Shown: positions 45,162-56,621, numbered from the stretch's first letter. The stretch is 64,000 bases of DNA from Agapanthus africanus (GCA_030015575.1 CM057337.1:291920044-291984043), one strand, 5' to 3'. The notes: generated by a model not told the origin, from the sequence alone. Program-made: numbers and translations.

Positions 45162-45881
45162 CAGTGTGTTTCTGACATGGTTTTAGGATTTTTCTGATAT
45201 ATTATATGTTCCCAGATTTGCCAGAATAGAAATTTGTTTTTGGGGGCCTATAAATCCGTATTTTTCCGAACTTCAATATACTTTGACTATGTTGGTTATA
45301 TCTGTGACGTTCTTATGTATTGAACGTCGGCTAATCGCTATATGTCGATTAGTCGGGGTTATACATATCTGTGATTGTTGTTGATGGTTTGTGTATATGA
45401 ACTCGTTGGATTGTCGCGGATGAATAGCCGGGGTGGATGTGAGATGAGAGTTTCTTTTTCTTTCATTCATGTAATAAATTTGTAAATTGATGTAATATTA
45501 TTTGTTTGGCCGCACAACCGGGTCGGGGTTGTAGCCGTCATTGTATAATTCTTTTTACTGTTTTTGCTCCTAGGATAGACCCATGGAGGGGTGCACAAAC
45601 TACCGGGTAGCTCGAAGTGCCGAGTGGCCTACTCATGGCATTGAGGGAGGTTGCTTCGCTTCGGGTACTTGGCGGGTAGTTTGCCGCACCCGTAGGGGTC
45701 TTGGGTGGGGTATTGGCTATTCATCGCGACCGTGTAATCCGTTTTTCGTTGCAGGCTCGAACGAATTGCGGATTCCTAGTATATCCAAAGTGTTCATCTG
45801 TGATCTGTAATGTCTATCATTGCTTTACTATTTAGGCGTTGCTTATGTTTTACAGCCGCGCTAGCCCAGCCCCCGCTCTGT

Positions 45882-45902
45882 CGTTAGTTAAGTAACCTAA
45901 CG
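45882..45902 (+). other. Conserved leader palindrome block (El-9)
   Basis: Counterpart of 36230-36250, followed by GATGACGGGGCCCCGTGG. Confidence 0.5.
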
Positions 45903-46460
45903 GGTGATGACGGGGCCCCGTGGCGAATGCGAATGGCATAAGCGTACGTCATATTTTGGTTGTTTTCTGCAATGGTAGGATTTAAATGATGGGACGCATT
46001 AAAAGAACTAATGCAAGAAAATAAACCTAAAAGACGTTGTTGGAACAAGTTTTTCAAAAAGCTGTTATTACAAGGACGTTCATCTTTTTGTTTTGCATCG
46101 AGGTATTCGGTTATGAATGCCCAGCACCTCAGTCGACGAGGCAAGGGCCGAGATCCCTTCACCGGGAGTGACCCCTTGGACAAAACTTTGCGTCAGGGTA
46201 ATAACTTCACCATAGTCGATTATTCTTGCTTTGCATCGAGGTATTCATCTTACGAATGCCCAGCACCTCACTCGACGAGGAAAGAGCCGAGATCCCTTCA
46301 CAGGGAGTGACCTCTTTAGCAAAAGTTTTCGCCACTATGATTTTCAAAAAGGTGCAATCAGGTTCCTTCAACGATATCAAGTTCATTACGTTAACGGGTT
46401 TTTCGCCAAAAACCCAGCCGTAGCCCTCCGTCGTTTCGGATTAATATTATTCAGTATTCG

Positions 46461-46668
46461 TGCTGCGTTTGTTGACCTAGTCAAGGCGTAGTGAACGGTA
46501 GCTAAATAATATTTTTCTGTGGATTGCAAATGTGATTGGTTAGGACAGTCGTACGGCCTTGTTGACCTAGTCAAGGGCACGTACGGGTGGGTCTAATGCA
46601 ATCAGGATTATGACGGGTAGAACTTGTCTAACAGTTTGTGGCTTGTTGACCTAGTCAAGGTCATGAAC
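46461..46668 (+). other. Three iterated leader hairpins (El-9)
   Basis: Three identical cores, UUGACcuaGUCAA, at 46472, 46562 and 46646 (spacing 90 and 84 nt). Outer arms are UGCGUU/GGCGUA, GUACG/CGUAC and GUUUGUGG/UCAUGAAC (with G-U pairs). The core also reads as W-boxes on both DNA strands. Confidence 0.7.
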
Positions 46669-46865
46669 AGTTAGGGGCAAAAACCACATCGGGAGTTTCA
46701 AAAGAACTGAAACTTGCAGATATAGCATACCTTCTGGAGTGTGGTGACTAGAGTGGATTCCATCTAGGTTATCACACAATGACACTTGGATCCCGATCCC
46801 ACTGATGAGTTGGTTTACTCTCGGGAGATTATTTCACTTAAACGATCAATGCTATAAACCTAGTA

Positions 46866-46986
46866 GGTGTCTAGAAAGGTGTTAGCAGGGTTACGCCCCC
46901 AGGGAAAAGAGGTTCTTTAATTAAGGAACTTCGCGAAAGCGTTGGAAAACCTCCCTCGAAGTACCGACACTAGCCTGGCTGAAAGG
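46866..46986 (+). other. GNRA-hairpin leader domain (El-9)
   Basis: Same fold as 36980-37097: GAGGUU...AACCUC around CGC-GAAA-GCG, with GUGUC/GACAC closure. Confidence 0.55.
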
Positions 46987-47130
46987 TTAAGCAAGTATTG
47001 TGACGTGAATTAAAACCCGGCTAGTTCTTCTTTTAAAAAGGTTTTAAGAAGAATTTGAGGAAACAGTGGGAGACATCCTGGTTAGATAAATTAATAAACC
47101 AATCTAATCCTGCAAGAGCATACGCTGAGT

Positions 47131-47155
47131 GTTTCTTTTCTCTCTCTCCAGGCAG
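47131..47155 (+). other. Splice-acceptor-like tract (El-9)
   Basis: CT tract followed by CCAGGCAG; the frame of the Pol ORF is open back through this site. Confidence 0.45.
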
Positions 47156-47187
47156 CAACCTTTTCACGCCCTAATCAAGATAATAAA

Positions 47188-50100
47188 ATGTATCGCTTGA
47201 CCGATCCGAATTCTTATTCGGGACTGGGGAAAGATGGTTCAGCTCTAACTTGTGACAACAGTCATGAGTATGAGAATGGGAAAGAGGAAAGTATGGATTT
47301 CCAGGATACCCAGTTGAAGAAGAAGTATGGTTTTGCATCTACTTCAGGTGTTCTTGTAATTGAGAACTGTTTTACGGTCAGCCCTACCTCCTGGGTACTT
47401 GATACCGGATCAGGATCTCATATCTGTAATTTATTGCAGGGACTGAGAAAAAGTAGGAAAGTTGCACCGGGTGATATGTCGCTCAGAGTAGCGAACGGAG
47501 CACAAGTTAATGCGGCAGCCGTCGGTGAATATCACCTAGTATTGCCAAATGGCAAGACTATGATTTTGAACGATTGCTACTATGTACCCTCCATGGTTTG
47601 CAACATCATATCAGTTTCTTTACTCGATAAAGATGGATATAACTTTGTTCTTGAAAAGAATATCATGAACATTTACCTTGATAAGGTACTGGTTGCAGAG
47701 GGTACACTGTTTAATGGTATCTACGTTCTAAATCAGAATACAGTTCTCAACATACAAAACACACGCAAGAGGAAGAATTCAGATACGAATGAATCCTACT
47801 TGTGGCATTGTAGACTCGGTCATATCGGAGAGAAAAGACTGAGTAAGTTGCATAAAGATGGACTCTTGAATGCGTTCGAGTTTTCATCTTATGGAACTTG
47901 TCAGTCTTGTCTCAAAGGAAAGATGACCAAATCTCCGTTCACCGGACATGGAGAAAGAGCAGCAGAGCTCTTGGGACTCGTACATAGTGATGTATGTGGT
48001 CCGATGTCTATACATGCAAGGGGTGGGTTCTCGTACTTCATCACATTCACTGACGATCTCTCTAGGTTCGGATATGTGTATCTGATGAAACACAAATCTG
48101 AAGCTTTTGAGAAATTCAAGGAATTCAGAAACGAAGTAGAGAACCAGACAGGCAAAAGTATCAAGATCCTCCGGTCTGACAGGGGAGGGGAGTACTTAAG
48201 CACGGAATTCCTAGATTACTTAAAAGAGAATGGTATTCTCTCTCAGCTTACTCCTCCTTATACACCACAGCACAACGGTGTTTCGGAGCGGAGGAATCGT
48301 ACCCTACTGGATATGGTTCGCTCCATGATGAGTAATGCCGAGTTGCCTCTTTCATTTTGGGGACATGCGCTTCAGACAGCGGCATACCTATTGAATGATG
48401 TTCCGTCTAAATCTGTGCCTAAGACTCCGTTCGAGATATGGAATGGAAAGAGGCCATATCTTAAAAGATCTAAGATATGGGGTTGTCCGGCTTATGTTAA
48501 AAAGCATAAACCGGATAAACTAGAGGCACGGTCAGTTTTATGTAAGTTTGTGGGATATCCAAAGAATGGTTATGGATATCTATTCTACCACACCGAGGAA
48601 CAGAAGGTGTTTGTTGCTCAGCATGCCGTTTTCTTGGAAACGGAGTTTCTTGCAAAAGAAATTAGTGGGAGCACGGTAGAATTGGAAGAAATTCAGCGAC
48701 CACAAACTGAAACTGAAAGTTTGACAGAACCTCAGGATTCAATAACCCCAGACGAACCTCAGCCACTCCGCAGATCTGGTAGGATTTCTCATCCGCCCGA
48801 GAGATACTACGGTTTTCTCATTGACGGGGATCGAGAGGATTGCATCTTGGAAGAAGATGACCCTACCAGTTTCAGGCAGGCCATTATCAGTAGGGACTCT
48901 GATAAGTGGCAGGAAGCAATGCAATCTGAAATGGAGTCCATGTACGCCAATAAAGTGTGGACCATGGATATTGCTCCACCTGGGGTAAAACCCGTTGGAT
49001 GCAAATGGATCTACAAAAGGAAACTTGGTGTAGATGGGCAGGTGGAAACCTATAAAGCTAGACTCGTTGCAAAAGGTTTTCGTCAAAGACCTGGTTTGGA
49101 CTATGATGAAACTTTTTCTCCGGTGGCTATGCTCAAATCCATTCGGATCCTACTTGCCATTGCTGCCTTCCATGACTATGAAATCTGGCAGATGGATGTT
49201 AAAACGGCTTTCCTAAACGGTTGTTTGGAAGAGTGCGTTTACATGGATCAACCAGAAGGTTTCGTAGACAGTGGGAGCAGCGGAAAGGTGTGCAAGTTGC
49301 TTAAATCCATTTATGGATTAAAGCAGGCATCGCGGAGCTGGAACATCTGTTTTGATGAGGCAATCAAGAAATTTGATTTCATCAAGAACGAAGATGAACC
49401 CTGTGTTTATAAGAAGATTGTAGGACGAACTGTCGTATTCCTAGTCTTGTACGTGGACGACATTCTTCTGATAGGAAATGACATTCCTATGCTACAATCG
49501 GTCAAGCTGTTTTTGTCACAAAGGTTCTCCATGAAGGACCTGGGTGATGCCTCGTACATTCTGGGGATCAAGATCTATAGAGATAGATCCAAGAAACTAT
49601 TGGGACTTTCGCAGTCCAGGTACATAGAGACCGTACTAAAGAGATTTAGTATGGAGGATTCCAAGCGCGGTAACATACCCGCATTGCACGGAATTACCCT
49701 CTCCAAGAAGATGTCTCCTAAGACTGACGAGGAGAGGGTTCGCATGAGCACTATACCCTACGCTTCGGCGGTAGGATCTATAATGTATGCGATGCTATGT
49801 ACAAGACCAGATGTAGCTTACGCGTTGAGCACGGTAAGCCGGTATCAGTCGGACCCAGGGGAGGACCACTGGACAGCAGTGAAGAACATTCTCAAGTACC
49901 TGAGAAGGACTAAGGAGATGTTCCTGGTTTACGGTAATGGAGACCTTAGGGTCGAGTCCTTTACCGATTCAAGCTTCCAGAGTGACAAAGATGATAGCAA
50001 GTCCGTCTCGGGTTTTGTGTTTACCCTCAACGGAGGGGCGGTATGTTGGAGGAGTTCCAAGCAGGATACCGTCGCAGACTCGACGATGGAGGCTGAATAC

Positions 50101-50436
50101 ATTGCTGCATGCGATGCCGCAAAAGAGGCGGTCTGGATTAAGAAGTTCATTAGTGAACTTCAGGTGGTTCCGTCCATTGTTGACCCAATACCTTTGTATT
50201 GCGATAACAATGGGGCTATAGCTTTAGCGAAGGAACCAAGGTCCCATCAGAAATCCAGGCACATCTTAAGGCGGTATCACCTGATCAGGGAGATCATTGA
50301 TCGACAGGAGATCGAGGTGCGGAGAGTGGACACAAAGGACAACACTGAGGACCCATTCACGAAGGCTTTACCCCAGACTCAGTTCGAGCGGCTGATCGAG
50401 ATGATAGGTCTTCGATACGCCAGTACATGGCCTTAG
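47188..50436 (+). CDS. pol: Pol polyprotein of El-9 with short N-terminal domain in place of Gag
   Basis: 1082 codons from the first ATG; the frame is open upstream to the acceptor-like site (47155), adding residues ...ATFSRPNQDNK. Residues 1-50 contain no CCHC knuckle and resemble the N-terminus of El-4 and El-6 Pol (NQDNK, LT[DE]P, Y..LG..G.A.T). Then come protease DTGSGS 72-77, the integrase zinc finger, integrase D268, D331, E367, RT YVDD 755-758 and RNase H D927, E968, D1006. Offsets against El-8 Pol are a constant +48, so there is no net indel. Every catalytic residue is kept. Gag must come from another element for this one to move. Confidence 0.93.
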   Translation: MYRLTDPNSYSGLGKDGSALTCDNSHEYENGKEESMDFQDTQLKKKYGFASTSGVLVIENCFTVSPTSWVLDTGSGSHICNLLQGLRKSRKVAPGDMSLRVANGAQVNAAAVGEYHLVLPNGKTMILNDCYYVPSMVCNIISVSLLDKDGYNFVLEKNIMNIYLDKVLVAEGTLFNGIYVLNQNTVLNIQNTRKRKNSDTNESYLWHCRLGHIGEKRLSKLHKDGLLNAFEFSSYGTCQSCLKGKMTKSPFTGHGERAAELLGLVHSDVCGPMSIHARGGFSYFITFTDDLSRFGYVYLMKHKSEAFEKFKEFRNEVENQTGKSIKILRSDRGGEYLSTEFLDYLKENGILSQLTPPYTPQHNGVSERRNRTLLDMVRSMMSNAELPLSFWGHALQTAAYLLNDVPSKSVPKTPFEIWNGKRPYLKRSKIWGCPAYVKKHKPDKLEARSVLCKFVGYPKNGYGYLFYHTEEQKVFVAQHAVFLETEFLAKEISGSTVELEEIQRPQTETESLTEPQDSITPDEPQPLRRSGRISHPPERYYGFLIDGDREDCILEEDDPTSFRQAIISRDSDKWQEAMQSEMESMYANKVWTMDIAPPGVKPVGCKWIYKRKLGVDGQVETYKARLVAKGFRQRPGLDYDETFSPVAMLKSIRILLAIAAFHDYEIWQMDVKTAFLNGCLEECVYMDQPEGFVDSGSSGKVCKLLKSIYGLKQASRSWNICFDEAIKKFDFIKNEDEPCVYKKIVGRTVVFLVLYVDDILLIGNDIPMLQSVKLFLSQRFSMKDLGDASYILGIKIYRDRSKKLLGLSQSRYIETVLKRFSMEDSKRGNIPALHGITLSKKMSPKTDEERVRMSTIPYASAVGSIMYAMLCTRPDVAYALSTVSRYQSDPGEDHWTAVKNILKYLRRTKEMFLVYGNGDLRVESFTDSSFQSDKDDSKSVSGFVFTLNGGAVCWRSSKQDTVADSTMEAEYIAACDAAKEAVWIKKFISELQVVPSIVDPIPLYCDNNGAIALAKEPRSHQKSRHILRRYHLIREIIDRQEIEVRRVDTKDNTEDPFTKALPQTQFERLIEMIGLRYASTWP

Positions 50437-50439
50437 TGC

Positions 50440-50450
50440 AAGTGGGAGAT
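50440..50450 (+). promoter_or_regulatory. El-9 polypurine tract
   Basis: AAGTGGGAGAT directly before the 3' LTR. Confidence 0.9.
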
Positions 50451-52647
50451 TGTTGGTGTATATGCCCTAGAGGCCATTACTGTATCATACTAGTATGTAT
50501 ATTACTTGATGGAAGCTTGGGATATTCACAGTTGTACAGACAATCTTGCTCAATATAGTAGTATGCTACTTGGTTTGTCTCTGCTTTAATGTGTACATGT
50601 GTGTTTATTTATTATATCACCTATACGCATTAGTAGAGCCCTTAGGATCTTTGCTTGATTACCGGCGTTGTGATGGCGATCGCACTCGTGGGGGCTGGGT
50701 AATCTACAAGCACATCCTTATACACGTCCCTAGTCGTGGGAGTATCGAGATAGGGCATCGATACTCCAGAGTAGACTAGCGTATGCGCTTCTCATCCCAG
50801 CACGGGAGACGGTCTGTCCCACAGCCGTCAGTACGTCGTACTTGAGATAGTATGCGGGTGCTCGTTAGGTTACGAGTACACTGGACAGGACTCGTCGGGA
50901 ACTGATGGTTGGTATTATACCTATCGTCAGTTATCAGTTCCCAGGTGACATGAGTACAGCTTAGTCCGCTGACTTGACACTGTCACTTCGCCTCGAGTGT
51001 GTTCCCACTGTTCTTTAATTACTACCCTACCACGGCTCTACTGAGTCGTGCAAACAGGTAGTAGTTGGGAGCAGTCCCGAAGCACTTGGAGGCAGTGACG
51101 GTTAGACAGGATTCGTCTCTCCCGGTATTGGGGGTTGACATCGCGCTGTGTCTAGGAGAGCCATTACACGAGTAGTCCCTGGCCAGGGCAAGCGAGATAT
51201 ACTGGTAGGTTTCCAGTGTTATCTCAGGGTGTATTGGGCTTCACTCCGACACGACTTGTACCGCTATTAGGGGACTGACGTTTACCGCCCCCCTAGGCCC
51301 GCCATGCGATGTATCAGACGAACAGACCGGACTGTACGGAGATTGTCACATATAGGCTCAGTAGGAGTTCGGATGGGTGTACCTCATCGGCCTTCTTATC
51401 GACATCTACCTGGGGACCGTTACGTACAGCTAGTGCCGCTTGCGGTCTGTGGTTAAACCCACTGCCAGCGTAGTGTCGAGTCTTTAGAGTCCCACACAGA
51501 GAGTTTCCCTGCACTGAGCGAAACGTGTAGAGGCCGTATGGTTTTACGGCAGGGCTGCGATCACTTACGTACACTTGTGTGCATATGGTGTTCGGGCAGG
51601 CAGTACTAGTAGGCTTTGGTTTAAGCCGGATCCTAGTATTGCACGGATGGATTTGTTTTGTCTTCTGTGCATCCGCATTCTACGGAATACGGATGCAGGT
51701 GTGTATGCACAGTTTTATGGAGCGATGAAGGAGGAGGTGCCTCATTTGGGTTTTGGCAGTTGGTTCGGCCAAAACCATTATGTGGCAGGCTCATTAGGGT
51801 TTTGACAGTTCGTTTGGTCAAAACCATTATGAGCAGCGGACATCATTTACTAATCCTATTAGTGATAATCTTATGATGGCTAATTGCATTGACCATTTGA
51901 CCCTGTTGACCCCTCTTGACTTTGTTGACCGGTTGACCGAGTTGACCATTGACTTTCAAGAGGATTCCACACTCTTCTTTTCTTTTCCATTTTCTTTTGG
52001 ATTATGATAATGGTCATTTCAATTGTAGCCATCAACTTTATCTTGATGGAATTAGTAATGATGTGGTTTTTGCATTATTGCAACCATGGTTAGCTTTTCT
52101 CTTGGTTAAGCTTATCATAACATTATTCTTTTTCTCTCTCTTGAAAAGAGAAGCTCCATGGTTGCTAAAAACCTCCTTCTTCTTCCTCCTCTTTTTTTCT
52201 CCTTTGATCTCATGTGTTGAGAGAAAAAGGTTTTTCACTTGACAAACACATCCATACATCCTCTCTACACAACCTAGGGCTTCTAGATTAGCAATCTCCT
52301 TGCCCTAGTTACCTCGGCTTGAGGTGGAGCTCGGCGTACATCTCTCGGGTGGATCGTCATCGACTCAAGGAGGCCGCGGAGGTGACCGAAGTCCGGATCA
52401 ACCTTTGAGCAAGCCATGAAAAGAACAACAAGAAGAGAAGAACATCATAGAAGAACAACAACTAGAAGTGAAGGAGTTCAAGTTGAGGTATAACCCCTAA
52501 CCGAGTAGTTACATCTTTTGTTAGGTTGCTAGTTTATAGTTTAGCAAAGATCCGGCTTTTACGGTCCATGTTACAAAGCTTAGAAAAATTTTGATTTACC
52601 GTTTCCGCAACCCCGAAAGTACCGGGAGAGGTAACGTGGACCTAACA
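50451..52647 (+). repeat. El-9 3' LTR
   Basis: 2197 bp, about nine substitutions and one 1-nt indel from the 5' copy. W-box array at 51889-51953. Confidence 0.95.
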
Positions 52648-52652
52648 ACACT

Positions 52653-53096
52653 CTCTCTCATCTCATTATCTCATCACACATTCTCTCTCCTCAAGCTCTC
52701 ATCTTCAAGAGACTAATCCTTAATCCTCATGTGTTGAGATCAAAGGTTTAGTTAGACTTAAACATCCATTACCTTCACTCTATATCATCCTCTCTTCTTT
52801 GATTAGCAATCAAAGTAGATTAGTTACCTCAAGTTAGAGGTTTAGTTTGGAGTTTTGCTCTCGGGTGGATCGTCTACTACCTAGAGAAGGCCGAGGAGAA
52901 CGAGGAGATCGTAAAGACGAAGGACTAGTATTCATTCGGTATAATCCCTAAACATATAGATAAGAAACTCTTTGTGTACGGTTATTTATAGTTTAGCTTC
53001 GATTTAAGCGGTTAGTCGATGTTCGTTCTTTAAACTTGATCGTTTTTGAAAATTCTGCCTCCCCACAAGTACTGGGGTGTACTACATCGACTTACA
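52653..53096 (+). repeat. El-8 3' LTR, second part
   Basis: Completes the El-8 3' LTR after El-9; 52648-52652 is the duplicated ACACT. It ends CTTACA, followed by the GTCCC duplication. Confidence 0.95.
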
Positions 53097-53101
53097 GTCC
53101 C

Positions 53102-54360
53102 TTTCGGTCAATAGGTGGTAGCCCGTCACGTATGGCTAATACCTCTGATATGCTAGTGGTTAAATCCACAGCCATAGTATTGACGAGTCTTTAGAGTCCC
53201 CCACATTCAGTTGCTCAAGTTTTCGGGTGAAACGCTGTAGAGGCCGTATGGAGATATGGCAGGGTTCGATCAGATACGTGCGGTATTGCACGGATTAGGA
53301 TCGGACGGATAATACTAGCCGGCTTTGGTTTAAGCCGGATCCTAGTATAGTACAGTGTAGATTTTGTCTCATTGCATTTGTATTCGGTTGGAATACAGAT
53401 GCGGGTGTGTATACACAATATCGGGGTTTTCCTGTAATTTATTACGGGACCAGTATTCTGGAGTTGCCGGTTTGCTTTCCGTTTCGGCCATATTTCTTTG
53501 TATCTTTCATTGGCCGAAGTTTGGTGGAGGAGGGCTTATTTGCATTTGTGCAAATAAGCATTTGTGGAGGGTGGTCTTTGCCTATTCTTGTGTCATGATA
53601 GTTCCACCATCACATTGACTTCATTTGACTTCTTCTTCTTTTCATCATGGTTGTTGATGATTAGTAGATGGAGTATTGGGTTTGGTAGGTGATCATTGCT
53701 TGACTTTTTGACTTGATGATGGGAGATGGTTGTGGAGTGTGGGTTTGAGTTTGTCATCATTTTCTTTTCATCATATCATTTTGACCTCTCTCTTGCATTA
53801 TGTGCACACTCTCATATTGTGATCCACACACACTCCTCTCTCTTCTTCTCCTCTAGAGTTGGCCGGCCATATGAGGGGGGCTGTCCCAATTTTGGTGTGG
53901 GTGATTTTTGGTTGATCTCATATCATTTTCCTTCACCAAAATTCCCAAGAAAAACTCTATAGTTCATTCCTCCACCAAAGGCAACATCCTAAACCCCAAA
54001 TGAGACATAACACTACACCATTCTACAGCAAATCTTGGGCACGTCGACTCGCCAACTTCGTGCCCGAGTTGCCTCGGTATAGAGGTGGGAGCCCGTAAAA
54101 GAAGCAGGCGACGTGGTGCCCTTCCGGCGAGGAGGTGGAGACCGGACATTCCGCGGAAGATTGGGACGACGGCGAGAAGACCGGAGGACAAGGATCGCTC
54201 GGTATATCTCTCTTCCCCATCTTGTAGTTAGCTAGGACTAGTTTAATGGCACGATCCGGGTTTATAGTGCGCGGTGGTGCCGGTTTGAAAAGTTAAAGTT
54301 TATCACCGTTTCCGCATTCCGGTGTCGGATTGACGGCCGGGGCGCCGCCGTGCACTTACA
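53102..54360 (+). repeat. El-5 3' LTR, second part
   Basis: Completes the El-5 3' LTR after El-8 and ends GCACTTACA; 54361-54365 (AGAAC) is its target duplication. Confidence 0.93.
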
Positions 54361-56003
54361 AGAACTATTTGGGAAAACTTGGGTGTTTGATTATTCGATC
54401 GGAAAGTTTAACATTGTCTATTTATCTGGAATGTGATACAATATTTGGAATCCATAAGTAGTTATGAGATAACTGATTTGAATGTTATAAATCTAACAGT
54501 TCAGTCTCAGATGATCGGTAGCCACGAAATTTTGATATGATCAAAAGTCCTTCGCAATCACATAGCGTACGCGGATACTCGCCGGGTAAACTTAATAGAC
54601 AGCCACGCCCCATAGCCCCGACCAAGTGACTGTAAGAGAACCCCGTCACCAAAAGCATCTATTCAGGTGCTCGCGGCAGCGGTGTTCCACCTTAGTGCAC
54701 TTCGTCGACGGCATCGGGGGTGCGGCTATCTGCTAAAGTTTGCGACGAGCATTCGATCAGGATATCGGGAATCTTCTTGAATTGCCCGACTTGATATTGA
54801 AAAGAGTTTTCGATAAAGAGACTAAAATGCGGGGTTTATAATTGTTAGGCATGCGATGTCTAAGGAATTCATTTGGTTAGGCATGCGATGTCTAAGAAGG
54901 TTGCGGATTCCAACTGTTGTAGTTTTACACTTTCTTTTCTTTGACCGTAAGCGTAGTATGTGGTGTATCGCCGGCTTCTTTGCTATACATCAACAATAAT
55001 CGGGATACGCATACTTGCTTACGTTGATGATATGAGATATTATGTATTGCTGTGATATGTTATATTGGATCGTCGCGTTTTGAATAGCCGTGGGTTTTAT
55101 GTGAGATGAGCGTTTTTATTTTCAGTCATGTAAAATTCATTTGTATGTAATATTCTTTTATTGGGGCACTTCCGGGCTGAAGATGATGTCACCATTGTAT
55201 ATTATTTACATTTCCGCATTAGGTAGACCTAAGGCGGGGAGCACAAGTAACCGGGTTCTAGGGTCCAGTGGGAGACCATCTCGAGGAGTCGAGACCGGGT
55301 CTCCTAACCCTAGAATTGGCAGTGTTGCTTGCCTCTCTCGTAGGGGTCTAGGGATGTGGGTTTGGCTATTCATCGCGACCGTGGAATCCGTGTTTTATAC
55401 AGGCTCGTACTGAAAACACGGACATCCTAGTATATCCAATATTTCATATATGTTTTTCTGCTGCAATGTTCTGTGATGAGATCATATTACTTCCTGAGAC
55501 GAATGTTTATATTATATAGATGAGATATATGTTATATTGTAGATTTCGTTTCAAATGTGATGCTTGTGAAGCATAATAAAAATATGGGACTTCATTAATG
55601 AGATTAATGAAACTAAAAGAAACCTAAAGATGTTGTAGAAACTTATTTAAAAACTGGTAGCTCTAGTTCTTGCTTTGCAAAGTGGTATTCCTTGTAGAAT
55701 ATCCAGCACCTTATTCGATAATGACAGAGCCGAGATCCCTTCACCGGGAGTGACCTCTTTAGTGAAACTAGCAGATGCTACAAACTCGGTTTGTCTTTTT
55801 ATTGTTTTTATAGTTTTTACTTTGCATAGTGATATTTGTGAAATATCCTGCACCTTATTCGATAAGGAAAGAGCCGACGATCCCTTCACCGGGAGTGACC
55901 TCTTTAGCAAAACTAGAAAAAGCCTCAAAAACAATCCATTTAAAATCACTCGATTCTATAACGATATAAAGTTCATTACAGATAAGTAATAGTTAGTATT
56001 CGT

Positions 56004-56213
56004 GCTGCGTTTGTTGACTTAGTCAAGGCGTACTGTGCGGTAGCTGATTAGTGCTTATCTGCAAAGCATATGGTGCGATTGGATTAGTTTAGTCGTGCGG
56101 CCTTGTTGACTTAGTCAAGGGTCGTGCGGGTGGGTTTAATTCAATCGAGAAATAACGGGTTGAACTTTACTTGCGGTCTATAATTTGTTGACTTAGTCAA
56201 GGTCATAGATCGC
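56004..56213 (+). other. Three iterated leader hairpins (El-4)
   Basis: Three identical cores, UUGACuuaGUCAA, at 56014, 56106 and 56188. The third has a 9-bp outer stem GCGGUCUAU/AUAGAUCGC. Confidence 0.7.
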
Positions 56214-56359
56214 TTGGGGCAAAATATTATTAGGAATTTCAAGTGTTGAAATTCGCAATGAGATTGCATACCTTCTATGAGATAGTTGGATCCCGATACC
56301 CGCTAAGAGTAAGAGTTACTCCTGGGAGAGTTTTACACATTACAATTAGCCGATCAAGT

Positions 56360-56480
56360 AGGTTTCTAGAAAGGTGTTAACGGGGTTACGCCCCTGGGAA
56401 AACGAGGTTTATTTTAATTAGGTCCGTACGAAAGCACGGAGAACCTCCCTCAACGTACCAGCACTGGCCTGGCTGAAAGA
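56360..56480 (+). other. GNRA-hairpin leader domain (El-4)
   Basis: GGGGUUACGCCCC hairpin, GAGGUU...AACCUC around CGUAC-GAAA-GCACG (one A-C mismatch), then CUGGCCUGGCUGAA. Confidence 0.55.
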
Positions 56481-56621
56481 TTGACGAACTTGTAGGGTGT
56501 AATTAATCCCGGCTAATCTTTCCTTTTAGGGTTTGAAAGAAGATTTGACTAAAACGGTGGGAGACATCCTGATTAGATAAATTGATAACCAATCTAATCT
56601 TGTAAATGCGCACGCTGAGTG

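Larger units (their letters stand above)
44872..47155 (+). mobile_element. El-9 leader
   Basis: About 2.3 kb with the longest hairpin of the set, the palindrome block (45882-45902), two direct repeats with the CCCTTCACCGGGAGTGAC-type core (about 46092-46188 and 46230-46320), the three UUGAC hairpins, the GNRA domain and the acceptor-like tract. No Gag-like frame is present. Confidence 0.8.
42676..52647 (+). mobile_element. El-9: young copia element with intact pol and no gag
   Basis: Complete 9972-bp element with ACACT duplications (42671-42675; 52648-52652). LTRs of 2196 and 2197 bp differ at about ten places by eye. The internal region (44872-50450) has a full leader and one long frame encoding Pol. 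There is no Gag domain and no zinc knuckle. It inserted after El-8, so it moved recently despite lacking Gag. Confidence 0.95.
33379..53096 (+). mobile_element. El-8: gag- and pol-bearing copia element, host of El-9
   Basis: Complete element with GTCCC duplications (33374-33378; 53097-53101), LTRs of 1883 bp (5') and 1884 bp (3', split by El-9), and a 5974-bp internal region with leader, gag and pol. About 12 differences separate the LTRs by eye. It is the only element in the window in which both Gag and a full Pol can be read, so it is the best candidate for a source of trans-acting proteins. The one obstacle is a UAG between the two. Confidence 0.95.
4206..54360 (+). mobile_element. El-5: non-autonomous copia element, split by El-6 and El-8
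   Basis: Both 2203-bp LTRs and perfect AGAAC duplications (4201-4205; 54361-54365) are present. After removing El-6 (9834-30113) and El-8 (33379-53096) its internal region is about 5.7 kb: leader, a ~1.1-kb unidentified stretch with a 400-bp direct repeat where gag would be, and a shrunken pol relic. No open frame of family length survives. El-7 is a second member with the same layout, so this deleted form has been copied. LTR divergence is the highest in the window (about 34 differences in the first 944 bp, by eye). Confidence 0.9.

Noticed and set aside
48739-49086. 115-codon minus-strand frame over El-9 pol, and similar ones over El-8 and El-11 pol (for example 62286-62720)
   Set aside because: Shadows of the conserved pol coding strand.
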